64,000 nucleotides of DNA from Paludibacteraceae bacterium. GTDB taxonomy: Bacteria > Bacteroidota > Bacteroidia > Bacteroidales > Paludibacteraceae. The first letter of the stretch is position 1. Each line of letters starts with the position of its first letter. Positions 16,795 to 27,518 of this stretch are shown in pieces. The notes under the pieces were generated by a model. The model did no database searches. It saw nothing but the letters and a program-made list of their open reading frames with translations, and was not told where the DNA came from. Where the stretch lies: NCBI GenBank assembly GCA_017448985.1, contig JAFSKL010000013.1, positions 1-64,000 of the forward strand. The letters run 5' to 3'. The position numbers were made by a program, and so were the translations under genes.

Positions 16795-18497
16795 AAAAAA
16801 TTATCGTAGCAGCCATACTGCTTTCAGTATTCAGTATTCAGTATTCAGTGATCAGCGCTTGCACCAATCTGCTGGTGGGAAAAGACGCTTCGGCGGATGG
16901 CAGCACGATGATCTCCTATGCCGCCGACTCCTATGGCATGTTCGGTTTCCTGCATTTTGTACCCGCTGCCGATTGGCCTGAAAGTGCCATGCGCGAAGTC
17001 AAAGACTGGGACACCGGACGCCCGCAAGGCTTCATTCCGCAGATACCCCATACCTACAAAGTGATAGGCAACATGAACGAAAACCAGGTGGCAATCGGTG
17101 AGACCACTTGGGGTGGCCGAGAAGAGCTCTGGGACACCGTCGGTATCGACTACGGCTCGCTCATCTATATCGCGCTCGAGCGCTCGGCTACAGCGCGTGA
17201 GGCTATCGAATGGTTCATCACGCTTGTCAACGAATATGGCTATGCCTCCGAAGGAGAGTCGTTCTCGTTTGGCGATCCCGACGAGGTGTGGTTCATGGAT
17301 CTCATCGGCAAAGGTCCCGGCAGAAAAGGAGCCAACTGGGTAGCGGTTCGTATCCCGGACAATGCCATCTCGGCGCACGCAAACCAGGCGCGTATCACCA
17401 CGATCCCGCAAGGTAAGGCCAAACTGACCAAGGAGCAGAAACGCCTCCAGAAAAAGCTCAACTGTGTTTGCAACGGTGACTGGATGTGGGACAAGGACCT
17501 GATTGCTTTTGCGCGCGAGAAAGGCTATTTCAACGGTGCCGACAAGGACTTCTCGTTCCAGGCTGCCTACAACCCCTTCGACTTCAGCGGGTTCTATGCC
17601 TGCGAAGCTCGCGTGTGGTCGTTCTTCAACCATTTCAGCCCGGACATGGACCGTTATTTCGACTACGCTACGGGTGCCACTTTCCGTGCTACGGGAGGTA
17701 AGGACGAAGGCGAACATATGCCATTGTGGATTATCCCGAACCGTAAGATCTCCGTGCAGGACATGAAAGAGTGTATGCGGGACGAGTACAAAGGTACACC
17801 GCTCGACATCACGCAAGGTCCTGATGCCGGTCCGTGGAACAGCAAACTGCGTTACGGAGGTCTTGGATTCAAACTGACGGACGCGAATGACACGACCAAG
17901 ACGACGCAATACTGGTACGAGCGTCCTATCGCTACCCAGCAGACGGCTTGGTCCTATGTGGCGCAGATGCGTAAAGGCAAACAGGGTATCTTCTGGTTTG
18001 GCGTGGACGATGCAGCCTGCTCGTGCTATACGCCGATGTACTGCTGTATTAACCATATTCCCGAATGTTTTGCCGAAGGCAACGGCGACAGTTATACCTT
18101 CTCGCCTACCAGCGCTTGGTGGACTTTCAATATCGTGGCCAACTGGGCATATACCAAGTACAGCCGTATGTACCCGCACATCCGCGAGACGCAACAGGTG
18201 TGGGACGACAAGTTCAATACACAAATCGAAGGCGTGGACGCTGAGGCTGCTTCGCTGAGCGAGGAGGACGCGAAGGCTTTCCTCACCAAGTATTCCTGTT
18301 CGCAGGCGGAAAACCTCGTCGCCGCTTGGCAAAACCTCGGGATCTATCTGTTTACCAAGTTCTTGGACGGCCAGGAGCGCAAGGAAGAGAACGGCCAGTT
18401 CAAGCGCAACCGTTACGGCAATTCCACCGGTCCCAACCGCCTTCCTCTCCCCGAACCCTACCTCCGCCTCTATGCTCCGGACATAAATCATGAGTGA
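16791..18497 (+). CDS. C69-family dipeptidase (secreted)
   Basis: A 568-aa peptidase of family C69 (PepD-like N-terminal nucleophile hydrolases). Residues 1-23 form a signal peptide and Cys24, at the start of CTNLLVGKDAS, is the expected catalytic nucleophile freed by processing. The following ADGSTMISYAAD, the NENQVAIGETTWGGRE motif and RIPDNAISAHANQARI are family signatures. It would act in the periplasm or outside the cell on dipeptides. The hydrophobic part of the signal peptide is partly encoded by a 7-bp-period array (16822-16855). ATGA overlap with the gene before, and an 8-bp overlap with uvrD after it. Confidence 0.9.
   Translation: MKKIIVAAILLSVFSIQYSVISACTNLLVGKDASADGSTMISYAADSYGMFGFLHFVPAADWPESAMREVKDWDTGRPQGFIPQIPHTYKVIGNMNENQVAIGETTWGGREELWDTVGIDYGSLIYIALERSATAREAIEWFITLVNEYGYASEGESFSFGDPDEVWFMDLIGKGPGRKGANWVAVRIPDNAISAHANQARITTIPQGKAKLTKEQKRLQKKLNCVCNGDWMWDKDLIAFAREKGYFNGADKDFSFQAAYNPFDFSGFYACEARVWSFFNHFSPDMDRYFDYATGATFRATGGKDEGEHMPLWIIPNRKISVQDMKECMRDEYKGTPLDITQGPDAGPWNSKLRYGGLGFKLTDANDTTKTTQYWYERPIATQQTAWSYVAQMRKGKQGIFWFGVDDAACSCYTPMYCCINHIPECFAEGNGDSYTFSPTSAWWTFNIVANWAYTKYSRMYPHIRETQQVWDDKFNTQIEGVDAEAASLSEEDAKAFLTKYSCSQAENLVAAWQNLGIYLFTKFLDGQERKEENGQFKRNRYGNSTGPNRLPLPEPYLRLYAPDINHE
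16822..16855. repeat. 7-bp-period array encoding part of a signal peptide
   Basis: TATTCAG occurs three times in a row followed by TGATCAG. It encodes VFSIQYSVIS in the signal peptide of the C69 peptidase. Confidence 0.85.
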
Positions 18498-20727
18498 TTT
18501 TTTGGAGCAGTTGAATGAGTCGCAGCGTGCGGCGGTGATGTGTACGGAAGGTCCGTCGCTGATCGTTGCCGGTGCGGGATCGGGTAAGACGCGTGTGCTG
18601 ACTTACCGGATTGCCTACCTGTTGCAGCAAGGCGTGCCGGCAGGAAGCATCATGGCGCTGACCTTCACCAACAAGGCCGCTCGCGAGATGAAGGAACGCA
18701 TTGTGAAGTTAGTGGGCCAGGAAGCCCGCTACTTGATGATGGGTACTTTTCATAGCGTGTGTACGCGATTGATTAGGCCTTACGCGGAGCTGTTGGGCTA
18801 TACGCGGGATTTTACCATCTATGATACGACAGACTCGAAATCCGTGCTCAAGGCTATCTGCAAAGAGCGCGGCTTGGACGAGAAAGTCTATAAACCCGGG
18901 GCTGTGCATAGCCGAATTTCGATGCTCAAGAACTGGGGTATCAGTCCTGCCCAATATGGCATGAACCAACAGTTGATGCGTGAAGACCGTGAGCAGCGGT
19001 GGTATGAATTGGCGACCGTCTATGAGTTCTATGAGGCGCGGCTCAAGGCTGCCAATGCCATGGACTTTGACGACCTGCTCATCAATATGCTGCGGCTCAT
19101 GAATGTCAGCGAAGAGGTGAGAAACCGCTATCAGCAACAGTTCCAATACATCCTTGTTGACGAGTATCAGGACACGAACCTGATTCAGTTCCAGCTCGTC
19201 AAGCGCTTGGCAGAACCGCAAAACAACATCTGTGTGGTGGGCGACGATGCGCAGTCGATCTATTCGTTCCGCGGAGCAGATATACGCAATATACTCGATT
19301 TCCGGCGCGTTTATCCGAATGCCAGGCTCTTCAAGCTGGAACGGAACTACCGTTCGACGCGCAATATCGTCAATGCCGCCAATTCGCTTATTCACAAGAA
19401 CCGGAACCAGATAGAGAAAACCGTTTATTCGGAGAAAGAGGACGGTCAGCCGTTGAGTTTGCATCCGTATATGGACGATAAGACAGAGGCGTTGGGCGTG
19501 GCCACTCAGGTGCAACGAATGCGGCATAAGGGATACGATTCGTTTGCGGTGCTTTACCGTACGAATGCGCAGAGCCGTGTGATAGAAGGCGAGTTGCGCA
19601 AACTGAATATCCCGTACCGCATTTATGGGGGCACATCTTTCTACCAGCGCAAGGAGATAAAGGATGCGCTCGGATATTTTCGTTTGGCGGTGAACAGGCG
19701 TGACGACGAGGCCTTGCTGCGTATAGTCGGTTTTCCCAAACGCGATATAGGCGATACGACGATGAAAAAAGTGTCGCAGAGAGCTATCGAGCTTCACCGC
19801 CCGTATTTGGATGTGATGCGTGATCCGGATGGCGCAGCGCTTGATGTTGCCGCCTCTACGAAGAAACGGTTGCAGTCCTTTGCGTTGTATATCGACGGGA
19901 TTCATGACCTGAGTGAGACGAAGGACGCGTTCGCTTTTGCGGATGAGGTATTGCGCACTTCGGGTGTGCTGACGGCGTTGGCCACAGACCGTTCGCAAGA
20001 AGGAATCGACCGTGCGCAGAATGTGCAGGAGTTGCTCAATGCCATTCACGAGTTTGTGGTGCAACGGCAGAACGAAGGCATTGATTTTACGCCTATTACT
20101 GATTTCTTGAGCGAAGTGAGTCTGCTGACCGATCAGGATGAGAACTTGACCGACACGACCGAACGTGTGACGCTGATGACCGTTCATGCAGCTAAAGGGC
20201 TCGAGTTTCCCGTCGTTTTCATTGTAGGATTGGAGGAAAATCTCTTTCCGTCGCAGTTCTGCGTAAAGCTGTCGGAGATAGAGGAGGAGCGTCGTCTGCT
20301 TTATGTGGCCATCACGCGTGCCGAGGAACAATGTCACTTGTCATTTGCGCGGCAACGATTCCGGAACGGGCAGTTCACTTGCCCTTCGCCGAGCCGGTTC
20401 TTGAATGATATAGACAGGCAGTATTTTGAGACTGTTAGACCGACAGAGCCTGTCAGACCGTCCTTTGGACTGTCAGACCGCTTCGCTGTTAGACCGGTTA
20501 TGCCTGTCGCACCTGTTGCGCCTAAATCTCCAATATCCAATATTCAGTCTTCCGTTCCATCTCCGTGGAAAGCGGGCGACAGAGTGAGTCATCGTGTTTT
20601 TGGCAACGGGACTGTGGTGCGCGTTTATCGCGATGAAGTGACGGAGAATGACAAGATAGAGATTCGCTTTGATGTGCAGGGTGTCAAGACCTTGCTGCTC
20701 ACCCACGCTAAGCTGGAGCGTATATGA
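18490..20727 (+). CDS. uvrD: UvrD/PcrA-type DNA helicase
   Basis: A 745-aa superfamily 1A helicase that unwinds DNA 3'-5' in repair and at stalled forks. Motif I (AGAGSGKTRV), motif Ia (ALTFTNKAAREMKER), motif II (VDEYQDTN), motif III (VVGDDAQSIYSFRGAD), motif IV (LERNYRST), motif V (LMTVHAAKGLEFPVVF) and motif VI (LLYVAITRAEE) are present in order. The linker before the C-terminal Tudor-like domain (HRVFGNGTVV) carries low-complexity VRP/AP repeats encoded by four copies of CTGTYAGACCG and a short ATATCCA array. Its 3' end overlaps the convergent chromate-transporter gene by 20 bp. Confidence 0.95.
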   Translation: MSDFLEQLNESQRAAVMCTEGPSLIVAGAGSGKTRVLTYRIAYLLQQGVPAGSIMALTFTNKAAREMKERIVKLVGQEARYLMMGTFHSVCTRLIRPYAELLGYTRDFTIYDTTDSKSVLKAICKERGLDEKVYKPGAVHSRISMLKNWGISPAQYGMNQQLMREDREQRWYELATVYEFYEARLKAANAMDFDDLLINMLRLMNVSEEVRNRYQQQFQYILVDEYQDTNLIQFQLVKRLAEPQNNICVVGDDAQSIYSFRGADIRNILDFRRVYPNARLFKLERNYRSTRNIVNAANSLIHKNRNQIEKTVYSEKEDGQPLSLHPYMDDKTEALGVATQVQRMRHKGYDSFAVLYRTNAQSRVIEGELRKLNIPYRIYGGTSFYQRKEIKDALGYFRLAVNRRDDEALLRIVGFPKRDIGDTTMKKVSQRAIELHRPYLDVMRDPDGAALDVAASTKKRLQSFALYIDGIHDLSETKDAFAFADEVLRTSGVLTALATDRSQEGIDRAQNVQELLNAIHEFVVQRQNEGIDFTPITDFLSEVSLLTDQDENLTDTTERVTLMTVHAAKGLEFPVVFIVGLEENLFPSQFCVKLSEIEEERRLLYVAITRAEEQCHLSFARQRFRNGQFTCPSPSRFLNDIDRQYFETVRPTEPVRPSFGLSDRFAVRPVMPVAPVAPKSPISNIQSSVPSPWKAGDRVSHRVFGNGTVVRVYRDEVTENDKIEIRFDVQGVKTLLLTHAKLERI
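20432..20553. repeat. Short direct repeats in the uvrD linker
   Basis: CTGTTAGACCG or CTGTCAGACCG occurs at 20432-20442, 20450-20460, 20470-20480 and 20486-20496. A 7-bp-period stretch (TCCAATA twice, then TTCAGTC) follows at about 20529-20553. All are in frame and lie between the helicase core and the C-terminal domain. Confidence 0.75.
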
Positions 20728-21310
20728 GGTATCCCGCGATGCCGGCAAGAACAATGAGCAGGATAGGGTGACTCAAGATAGTTGATAGTTGAAAGTTGAA
20801 AGTTGAAAGACGACTTTCTTCTTTCTTTTTGATGAAATTCGGCAAAATAGTAAAGAATGCGACGAAGGCGAAGATGATCCAGCTGGTGGTATCGATGAAA
20901 GTAGTGGGTTGGATGAGCAGCAACGCTGCGGCGGCGATGAGTCCGAGCACGGTGAAACGCAGCATTCGAAGCGTTTGCGTGAAATAGGGACTGTTAGCAA
21001 AGCGTTTGTTCATCCAAAAATAGGCGCGACAAATGCTGAGCATGATGATGAGGCTGGGCAGAACAATGGCTGTCGTGGCCACCACGCTTCCCCAGATGCC
21101 CGCTGTGGTGTAACCGACATAGGTGGCACAGTTGATGCCGATGGGGCCCGGCGTGACTTGACTGACAGCCACGATATCGACGAATTCCTGCTCGCTCATC
21201 CAGCCATGACTCTCCACTTCCATCTGTATCAATGAAAGGATCGCCAAACCGCCGCCAAAGCCGAACAAGCCTATTTTGAAGAACGATATGAAGAGAGCCA
21301 GATAGAGCAT
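20708..21310 (-). CDS. Chromate transporter, second half-size CHR protein
   Basis: About 200 aa with one CHR domain. ATG 21310 is preferred (MLYLALFISFFKIGLFGFGG), since family members begin this way; GTG 21343 is an alternative. The motifs FGFGGGLAIL, GWMSEQEF and VSQVTPGPIGINCATYVGY are typical. Two adjacent half-size CHR genes, as here, usually form a heteromeric transporter for chromate or a related anion. The hydrophilic loop after residue 160 contains an in-frame 7-bp-period array (20779-20810, encoding STFNFQLST). The gene overlaps its partner by 40 bp upstream and the convergent uvrD end by 20 bp. Confidence 0.88.
   Translation of the reverse strand: MLYLALFISFFKIGLFGFGGGLAILSLIQMEVESHGWMSEQEFVDIVAVSQVTPGPIGINCATYVGYTTAGIWGSVVATTAIVLPSLIIMLSICRAYFWMNKRFANSPYFTQTLRMLRFTVLGLIAAAALLLIQPTTFIDTTSWIIFAFVAFFTILPNFIKKKEESRLSTFNFQLSTILSHPILLIVLAGIAGYLIYAPA
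20779..20810. repeat. In-frame 7-bp-period array in the chromate transporter gene
   Basis: AGTTGAT then AGTTGAA three times, in a 7-bp register, in the loop between two membrane segments. Confidence 0.8.
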
Positions 21311-21840
21311 AACGTGATAATAATTGTTGCCAAAATGATCCACACGGGATTAACATGTCCGAGCCAGATGAGTAGTGCTGCGGCGATAGGAATCAAAAGA
21401 TAGACCGTTTCACTGACAGAGCACCGACCGCTATGCTGACAGAGTACAGACTTTGTCATTTTGACAAGCGGCGCGGCGATGAGTGCCACTACGGCAGGAC
21501 GAACACCCTTGAAGACGGCTTCTACGGCGGGCAGTTCTTTCCATTCGGTGAAGATCATAGCGATGGCCAGAATGATGAAAAATGACGGCAAAACGGCTCC
21601 GAGCACGGCTCCGCACACACCTTTCCAACCGCCCACACGCCAGCCGATAAAAATAGCCGAATTGACGGCGATGAGTCCCGGCGCAGCTTGTGCCAACGCT
21701 ATCATGTTGAGAAACTCCTCTTCGTCAATCCATCCTTTGCGCTCCACCACTTCGCGTTGAATAAGCGGCAGCATAGCGTAACCTCCGCCAATGGTGAAGG
21801 TTCCAATTTTGAGATATGTTAAAAAGAGTTGAAAGAACAA
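21271..21840 (-). CDS. Chromate transporter, first half-size CHR protein
   Basis: A 189-aa CHR-domain membrane protein with the signatures GTFTIGGGYAMLPLIQREVV, GWIDEEEFLNMIALAQAAPG and NSAIFIGWRVGG. No ATG precedes the conserved N-terminus; TTG 21840 directly abutting the repeat R copy is the likely start. It pairs with the overlapping downstream gene. A stretch near 21416-21470 has two CTGACAGAG copies that encode a non-conserved loop (KSVLCQHSGRCSVSE), similar in sequence to the repeats in the uvrD linker. Confidence 0.88.
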   Translation of the reverse strand: MFFQLFLTYLKIGTFTIGGGYAMLPLIQREVVERKGWIDEEEFLNMIALAQAAPGLIAVNSAIFIGWRVGGWKGVCGAVLGAVLPSFFIILAIAMIFTEWKELPAVEAVFKGVRPAVVALIAAPLVKMTKSVLCQHSGRCSVSETVYLLIPIAAALLIWLGHVNPVWIILATIIITLCSIWLSSYRSSK

Positions 21841-21965
21841 AATCTTAAAAATCGTACATTTTTTGCACCGTGTTTACCCTGCTTCCTACCAGCTTTTTAC
21901 CAGCTTCCAACCAGCTGATTAACCCTACAAGCTAAAAAGCGCACCAAATCTTAATAATCGTACAT
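21841..21965. repeat. Repeat-bounded spacer with 11-bp array (element 1)
   Basis: The repeat R (AATCTTAAAAATCGTACATT, 21841-21860) lies directly before the chrA start. A second copy (AATCTTAATAATCGTACATT, from 21947) touches the udk stop. The copies are 106 bp apart. Between them an 11-bp-period array contains ACCAGCTTTTT (21888-21898), ACCAGCTTCCA (21899-21909) and ACCAGCTGATT (21910-21920), with more divergent units on each side. Confidence 0.8.
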
Positions 21966-22585
21966 TAATCTTTGTTCTCGCGGAGCTGCTGTTTGACGAA
22001 CTTGGCGAGCATGTTGATGGCGGCGTTGTTGTGTCCTCCTTGCGGCACGATGACATCGGCAAAACGCTTGCAAGGCTCGATAAACTGCTCGTGCATGGGT
22101 TTGAGCACGCGTTGGTAGCGTTCGATGACCTGTTCGGCGGTACGGCCACGCTCCAGCACATCACGCTTCATTACGCGGATCAGCCGATCGTCGGCATCGG
22201 CATCGACGAAGATCTTGAGGTCCATCTGTTGGCGCATCTTGGGTTCGCGAAGGGCCATAATACCTTCCACTACAATCACTTCTCGCGGTTCGATATGAAT
22301 CGTTTCTTCGGCGCGGGTACAGGTGATATACGAATAGATGGGTTGCTCGATCGGTTTGCCCTCTTTGAGCAAGGCGATATGTTTGGTCAGCAAAGGCCAG
22401 TCGAAAGCATCGGGATGGTCAAAGTTGATGTTTTGCCGTTCCTCCACGGGGACATCGGAACTGTCCTTGTAGTAAGAATCCTGAGGAATAACGACCACTT
22501 CGCCTTTGGGCAGGCGTTCAATAAGCTTCCTGACTACCGTTGTTTTTCCCGAGCCGGTACCACCCGCAATGCCGATTATAAACAT
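21965..22585 (-). CDS. udk: Uridine kinase
   Basis: A 206-aa enzyme of the pyrimidine salvage pathway that phosphorylates uridine and cytidine. The Walker A motif GIAGGTGSGKTTV is near residue 5. IPQDSYYKDSSD, NFDHPDAFDWPLL, VEGIMAL and FVDADADDRLIRVMKRD follow in the family order. Length matches the family. It has a leader with a 7-bp-period stretch (TACGATT twice) and a canonical promoter at 22640-22671, divergent from gyrB. Confidence 0.95.
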   Translation of the reverse strand: MFIIGIAGGTGSGKTTVVRKLIERLPKGEVVVIPQDSYYKDSSDVPVEERQNINFDHPDAFDWPLLTKHIALLKEGKPIEQPIYSYITCTRAEETIHIEPREVIVVEGIMALREPKMRQQMDLKIFVDADADDRLIRVMKRDVLERGRTAEQVIERYQRVLKPMHEQFIEPCKRFADVIVPQGGHNNAAINMLAKFVKQQLRENKD

Positions 22586-22608
22586 AAATCTACTGACGAT
22601 TTTGTAGT

Positions 22609-22635
22609 TCTACGATTTACGATTTATCATTTCGG
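22609..22635. repeat. Short 7-bp-period array in the udk leader
   Basis: TACGATT, TACGATT and TATCATT follow one another between the udk -7 box and its start. Confidence 0.65.
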
Positions 22636-22639
22636 GGTG

Positions 22640-22671
22640 CAAAGTTACGAATAATTTTGCACATATACAAA
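22640..22671 (-). promoter_or_regulatory. Bacteroidota promoter for udk
   Basis: On the minus strand TTTG (22668-22671), 20 bp, TAACTTTG (22640-22647). Confidence 0.8.
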
Positions 22672-22697
22672 TAATTTTGCATTTTTTTGCGAAAATA

Positions 22698-22729
22698 TTT
22701 GTGTATATCGATTTTTTTTTGTACCTTTG
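22698..22729 (+). promoter_or_regulatory. Bacteroidota promoter for gyrB
   Basis: TTTG (22698-22701), 20 bp, TACCTTTG (22722-22729). The leader of about 80 nt to ATG 22819 includes a GC-rich stretch near 22755-22770. Confidence 0.8.
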
Positions 22730-22803
22730 CAGCGTCTTATGTGCGAGTGTGTGCAGGCGCGCGCCCGCGGACACTATAATTAAGGTAATAAAGGAATATA
22801 TAA

Positions 22804-24803
<2,000 letters not shown>

Positions 24804-24804
<1 letters not shown>

Positions 24805-25337
24805 TGCGGATTGCAGTTTATTGTTCGGCAAAGGATGCGATACCGGAAGAGTACCTGGCTCTGGGTGACGCATTAGGCCGTTGGATAGGCGAAGCGGGGC
24901 ATACATTGGTGTACGGTGGAGCCACAGGCGGACTGATGACACGCGTGAGTGATGCGGCCAAAGCAGCCGGTGCCCATGTGGTGGGTGTGATTCCTCCTCG
25001 CATCAAAGCAGCAGGACGCTTGGCAACAAACTGCGACTTCCTCATTGAGGTGAACAATATGTCCGAACGCAAGCAGCGGATGCGGGACGAAGCGGATGTG
25101 ATAGTGTGCCTGCCGGGCAGTTACGGAACATTGGACGAGATGATGGATGCCACTTCGAGTGCGATAGTAGGCGAGCATCACAAACCCGTGTATGTGTTGA
25201 ATTACAAAGGTTTTTATGAACCGCTCAAGGCGCAAATCGAGAAGATGAAAGAGTTGCACTTCATCCCGATGCCCGAACATTTCGGTCCGATATTTATAGA
25301 CGAGTTAGACAAACTCGTGAAAGAATTAAACAGTTAA
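24804..25337 (+). CDS. LOG-family protein (TIGR00730-type)
   Basis: A 177-aa Rossmann-like protein of the LOG family, whose tested members release cytokinin bases from nucleotides. The GGATGGLM nucleotide-binding motif (about 37-44) and the MSERKQRMRDEAD helix are present. The catalytic motif normally written PGGxGTxxE reads PGSYGTLDE here, a single glycine-to-serine change. Whether activity is kept is unknown. It is translationally coupled to gyrB through TAATG. Confidence 0.85.
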
Positions 25338-25357
25338 ATTGTTAAAAAATCTATATT

Positions 25358-26731
25358 ATGAATCTATTCACTGCCAGATTAACCGGCAAAATGCTCTCGA
25401 CAGAGCAGTTTGAGAAGACCATCTATGAGATGCAAGCGCGTGTTAAACGTTGGCGTCAGATTGAGAAATCGCCCGAGTTGGCGGAGTACTTGAAACTCAA
25501 AAAGATCGTTGAGAGCAGCGATTTCAAGGAGCGTAAGAATGTACTCATTTCGCGCAAGTACGAGGATACGGATGAAGGTCGCAAGATGACCATGTATCAG
25601 CGTTTGATCACTTCCCGTAGCATCAAGCGTTACCAGCAGGCACTCAAAGATGAGGTTTTCCAGGCCTTCCTGGCTTTCCGTGAGACGGATGAGTTCCAAA
25701 AAGTTAAGAGCGTGAAGGAGTGTCTGCGTTCGAGCGTGATGCGTAAGTACAACATGCTGTACCACTCGTCCTATTTCAGGAACTACCTCAAAGTGCAGAA
25801 CTCGGTGGAATTGCGTCAGTTGGCAGCATTGGAAGAGGAGATCAAGACGGATGATTTCAAGACTCGTCACGCTTTGTGGGCCGATAGAAAACGCTGGCAG
25901 CACTCGGAGGAGTTTAAGACGGAGACCCGTTATTTGGAATTGGCCAACTCCGATGATATCAAGTTCTTCTACGAGCAACGGAAAGAGAAAATCGACTGGG
26001 CAGAGTTGTTCCGTCCTGCCTTTGAGGACCATATGGAGTCGGGTGCCAACTGGAAACCCGGTTTCGGCTATGCGGACCCGGCCATGAAAGACGGTCATTC
26101 GCGCACTTCGGAGCGTCAGGCATATGTGCGGGGCAAGAACTCGTTCTTTGTGGACGGCCGTATGGATATAGAGACGCGCGAGGAGAGTAAGAAAGCCGTA
26201 GCGTGGGACGAGAAGAAGGGTTTCGTTGAGCAGGTGTTTGACTATACATCCGATGTGATGAACACCAAAGAGGCCTTCTCACAAGAAGGTGGTATGTTCA
26301 TGGCCAAAGTGCGTTCGCAAGGTACGGGACACCATTTCTTCGGTCTCTCTACCGGTAAGGTGAACTTCCCGATGATTGCGCTCTATCACTACAACGGCGA
26401 CCACCATCAGATGGGTCTGGTCAATGGCCGCAAGACGCAAATGGCGGACTTGACAGGTATGTTGCGCTCGATGTACTATGTCTATACCTTCCGCTGGACG
26501 AAGAATGAGTTGATTTGGTATGTGAATAACTTGGAGATTCTGCGTCTGCCGAATCGTCTGCCGAAGGATCCGATGTTCTACTTGGCACAGAGCTGGCAGC
26601 CTGTCAAGGAGAAAGGTGGCGAAGGCAAACTCAAAGTGCAGTGGGCACGCGTCTTCCGTGGTGTGGATGACTCACCGTTGGCACAGCGCAATGCTGCTGC
26701 GACCGAAGTCAAAGAAAAAGCGGAAAGTTGA
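25358..26731 (+). CDS. Unknown cytosolic protein: helical repeats plus lectin/GH16-like C-terminal domain
   Basis: A 457-aa protein without signal peptide or membrane segment. Residues about 1-235 form an amphipathic alpha-helical array with loosely repeated units of roughly 35-50 residues of the type S-x-D-F-K-x-R-x-x-L. Residues about 235-440 look like a concanavalin-A/GH16-type beta-sandwich (GTGHHFFGLSTGKVNFPM, YVYTFRWTKNELIWYVNNLE and LPKDPMFYLAQSWQP), but no obvious GH16 E-x-D-x-x-E catalytic triad is seen. It sits 20 bp after LOG and 5 bp before kdsA, in one plus-strand run. No function is assigned. Confidence 0.65.
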   Translation: MNLFTARLTGKMLSTEQFEKTIYEMQARVKRWRQIEKSPELAEYLKLKKIVESSDFKERKNVLISRKYEDTDEGRKMTMYQRLITSRSIKRYQQALKDEVFQAFLAFRETDEFQKVKSVKECLRSSVMRKYNMLYHSSYFRNYLKVQNSVELRQLAALEEEIKTDDFKTRHALWADRKRWQHSEEFKTETRYLELANSDDIKFFYEQRKEKIDWAELFRPAFEDHMESGANWKPGFGYADPAMKDGHSRTSERQAYVRGKNSFFVDGRMDIETREESKKAVAWDEKKGFVEQVFDYTSDVMNTKEAFSQEGGMFMAKVRSQGTGHHFFGLSTGKVNFPMIALYHYNGDHHQMGLVNGRKTQMADLTGMLRSMYYVYTFRWTKNELIWYVNNLEILRLPNRLPKDPMFYLAQSWQPVKEKGGEGKLKVQWARVFRGVDDSPLAQRNAAATEVKEKAES

Positions 26732-26736
26732 TATAG

Positions 26737-27513
26737 ATGTTCCTGATAGCAGGGCCTTGTGCCATTGAAAATAGAGACTGCGTAATGCAGACAGCCGAGA
26801 CGCTCAACCGCCTCTGCTACGATCTTGGCATCACGCTCTATTTCAAGTCTTCGTTCGACAAGGCCAATAGGACATCCGCTTCACCTCGCGGTGTCGGTAT
26901 GGACGAAGGCTTGCGCATTCTGCAAGAAGTGAAGTCCACATTCGGCTTACCTATTCTAACGGATGTGCATGAGCGTGCACAATGTGCGACGGTGGCCGAA
27001 GTGGCAGATGTGCTGCAGATACCCGCTTTCTTGTGCCGTCAGACGGACTTGCTGCAGGCTGCAGCTCAAACAGGTCGCATCGTCAATGTCAAGAAAGGGC
27101 AGTTTATGGCTCCTTGGGATATGAAAGGGGCGATAGACAAGATAGAGCAGGTTGTTCCGTCTTCAGCCAAGGAGGGACATATATGGCTGACGGAGCGCGG
27201 CTCTTCGTTTGGGTATGGCCGCTTGGTGGTCGATATGACTTCCCTCGTGGAGATGCGGCGCTTCGGATGCCCCATTGTCTTCGATGCTACCCATTCCGTT
27301 CAGCAGCCTTCCACTGAGTCCGGTGTCACCGGCGGAAACCGGCGAATGGTACCCTATCTGATGCGTGCTGCTTTGGCTGTCGGCATTGACGGACTGTTCA
27401 TCGAGACACATCCCGATCCCGACCATGCTATCTCGGACGCAGCCAACCAGATACGCCTGTCCGACATGCGAGCATTACTCACACAAGCTTTGGAGATCGA
27501 CAAATTGGAATAA
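26737..27513 (+). CDS. kdsA: 3-deoxy-8-phosphooctulonate synthase
   Basis: A 258-aa cytosolic enzyme that condenses phosphoenolpyruvate and arabinose 5-phosphate to KDO-8-phosphate for lipopolysaccharide core. The signatures LIAGPCAIE, TSFRG-like FDKANRTSASPRGVG, PILTDVHE, QIPAFLCRQTDLL and KKGQFMAPWDM are present, followed by FDATHSVQQP. Length is as in the family. It is 5 bp after the unknown lectin-like gene and 5 bp before the nucleoside kinase gene. Confidence 0.95.
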   Translation: MFLIAGPCAIENRDCVMQTAETLNRLCYDLGITLYFKSSFDKANRTSASPRGVGMDEGLRILQEVKSTFGLPILTDVHERAQCATVAEVADVLQIPAFLCRQTDLLQAAAQTGRIVNVKKGQFMAPWDMKGAIDKIEQVVPSSAKEGHIWLTERGSSFGYGRLVVDMTSLVEMRRFGCPIVFDATHSVQQPSTESGVTGGNRRMVPYLMRAALAVGIDGLFIETHPDPDHAISDAANQIRLSDMRALLTQALEIDKLE

Positions 27514-27518
27514 GAATT

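Noticed and set aside
16845..18491. 548-codon open frame antisense to the C69 peptidase gene
   Set aside because: A shadow of the strongly biased sense gene; no recognisable motifs.
18709..20337. 542-codon open frame antisense to uvrD
   Set aside because: Shadow frame; all seven helicase motifs are on the plus strand.
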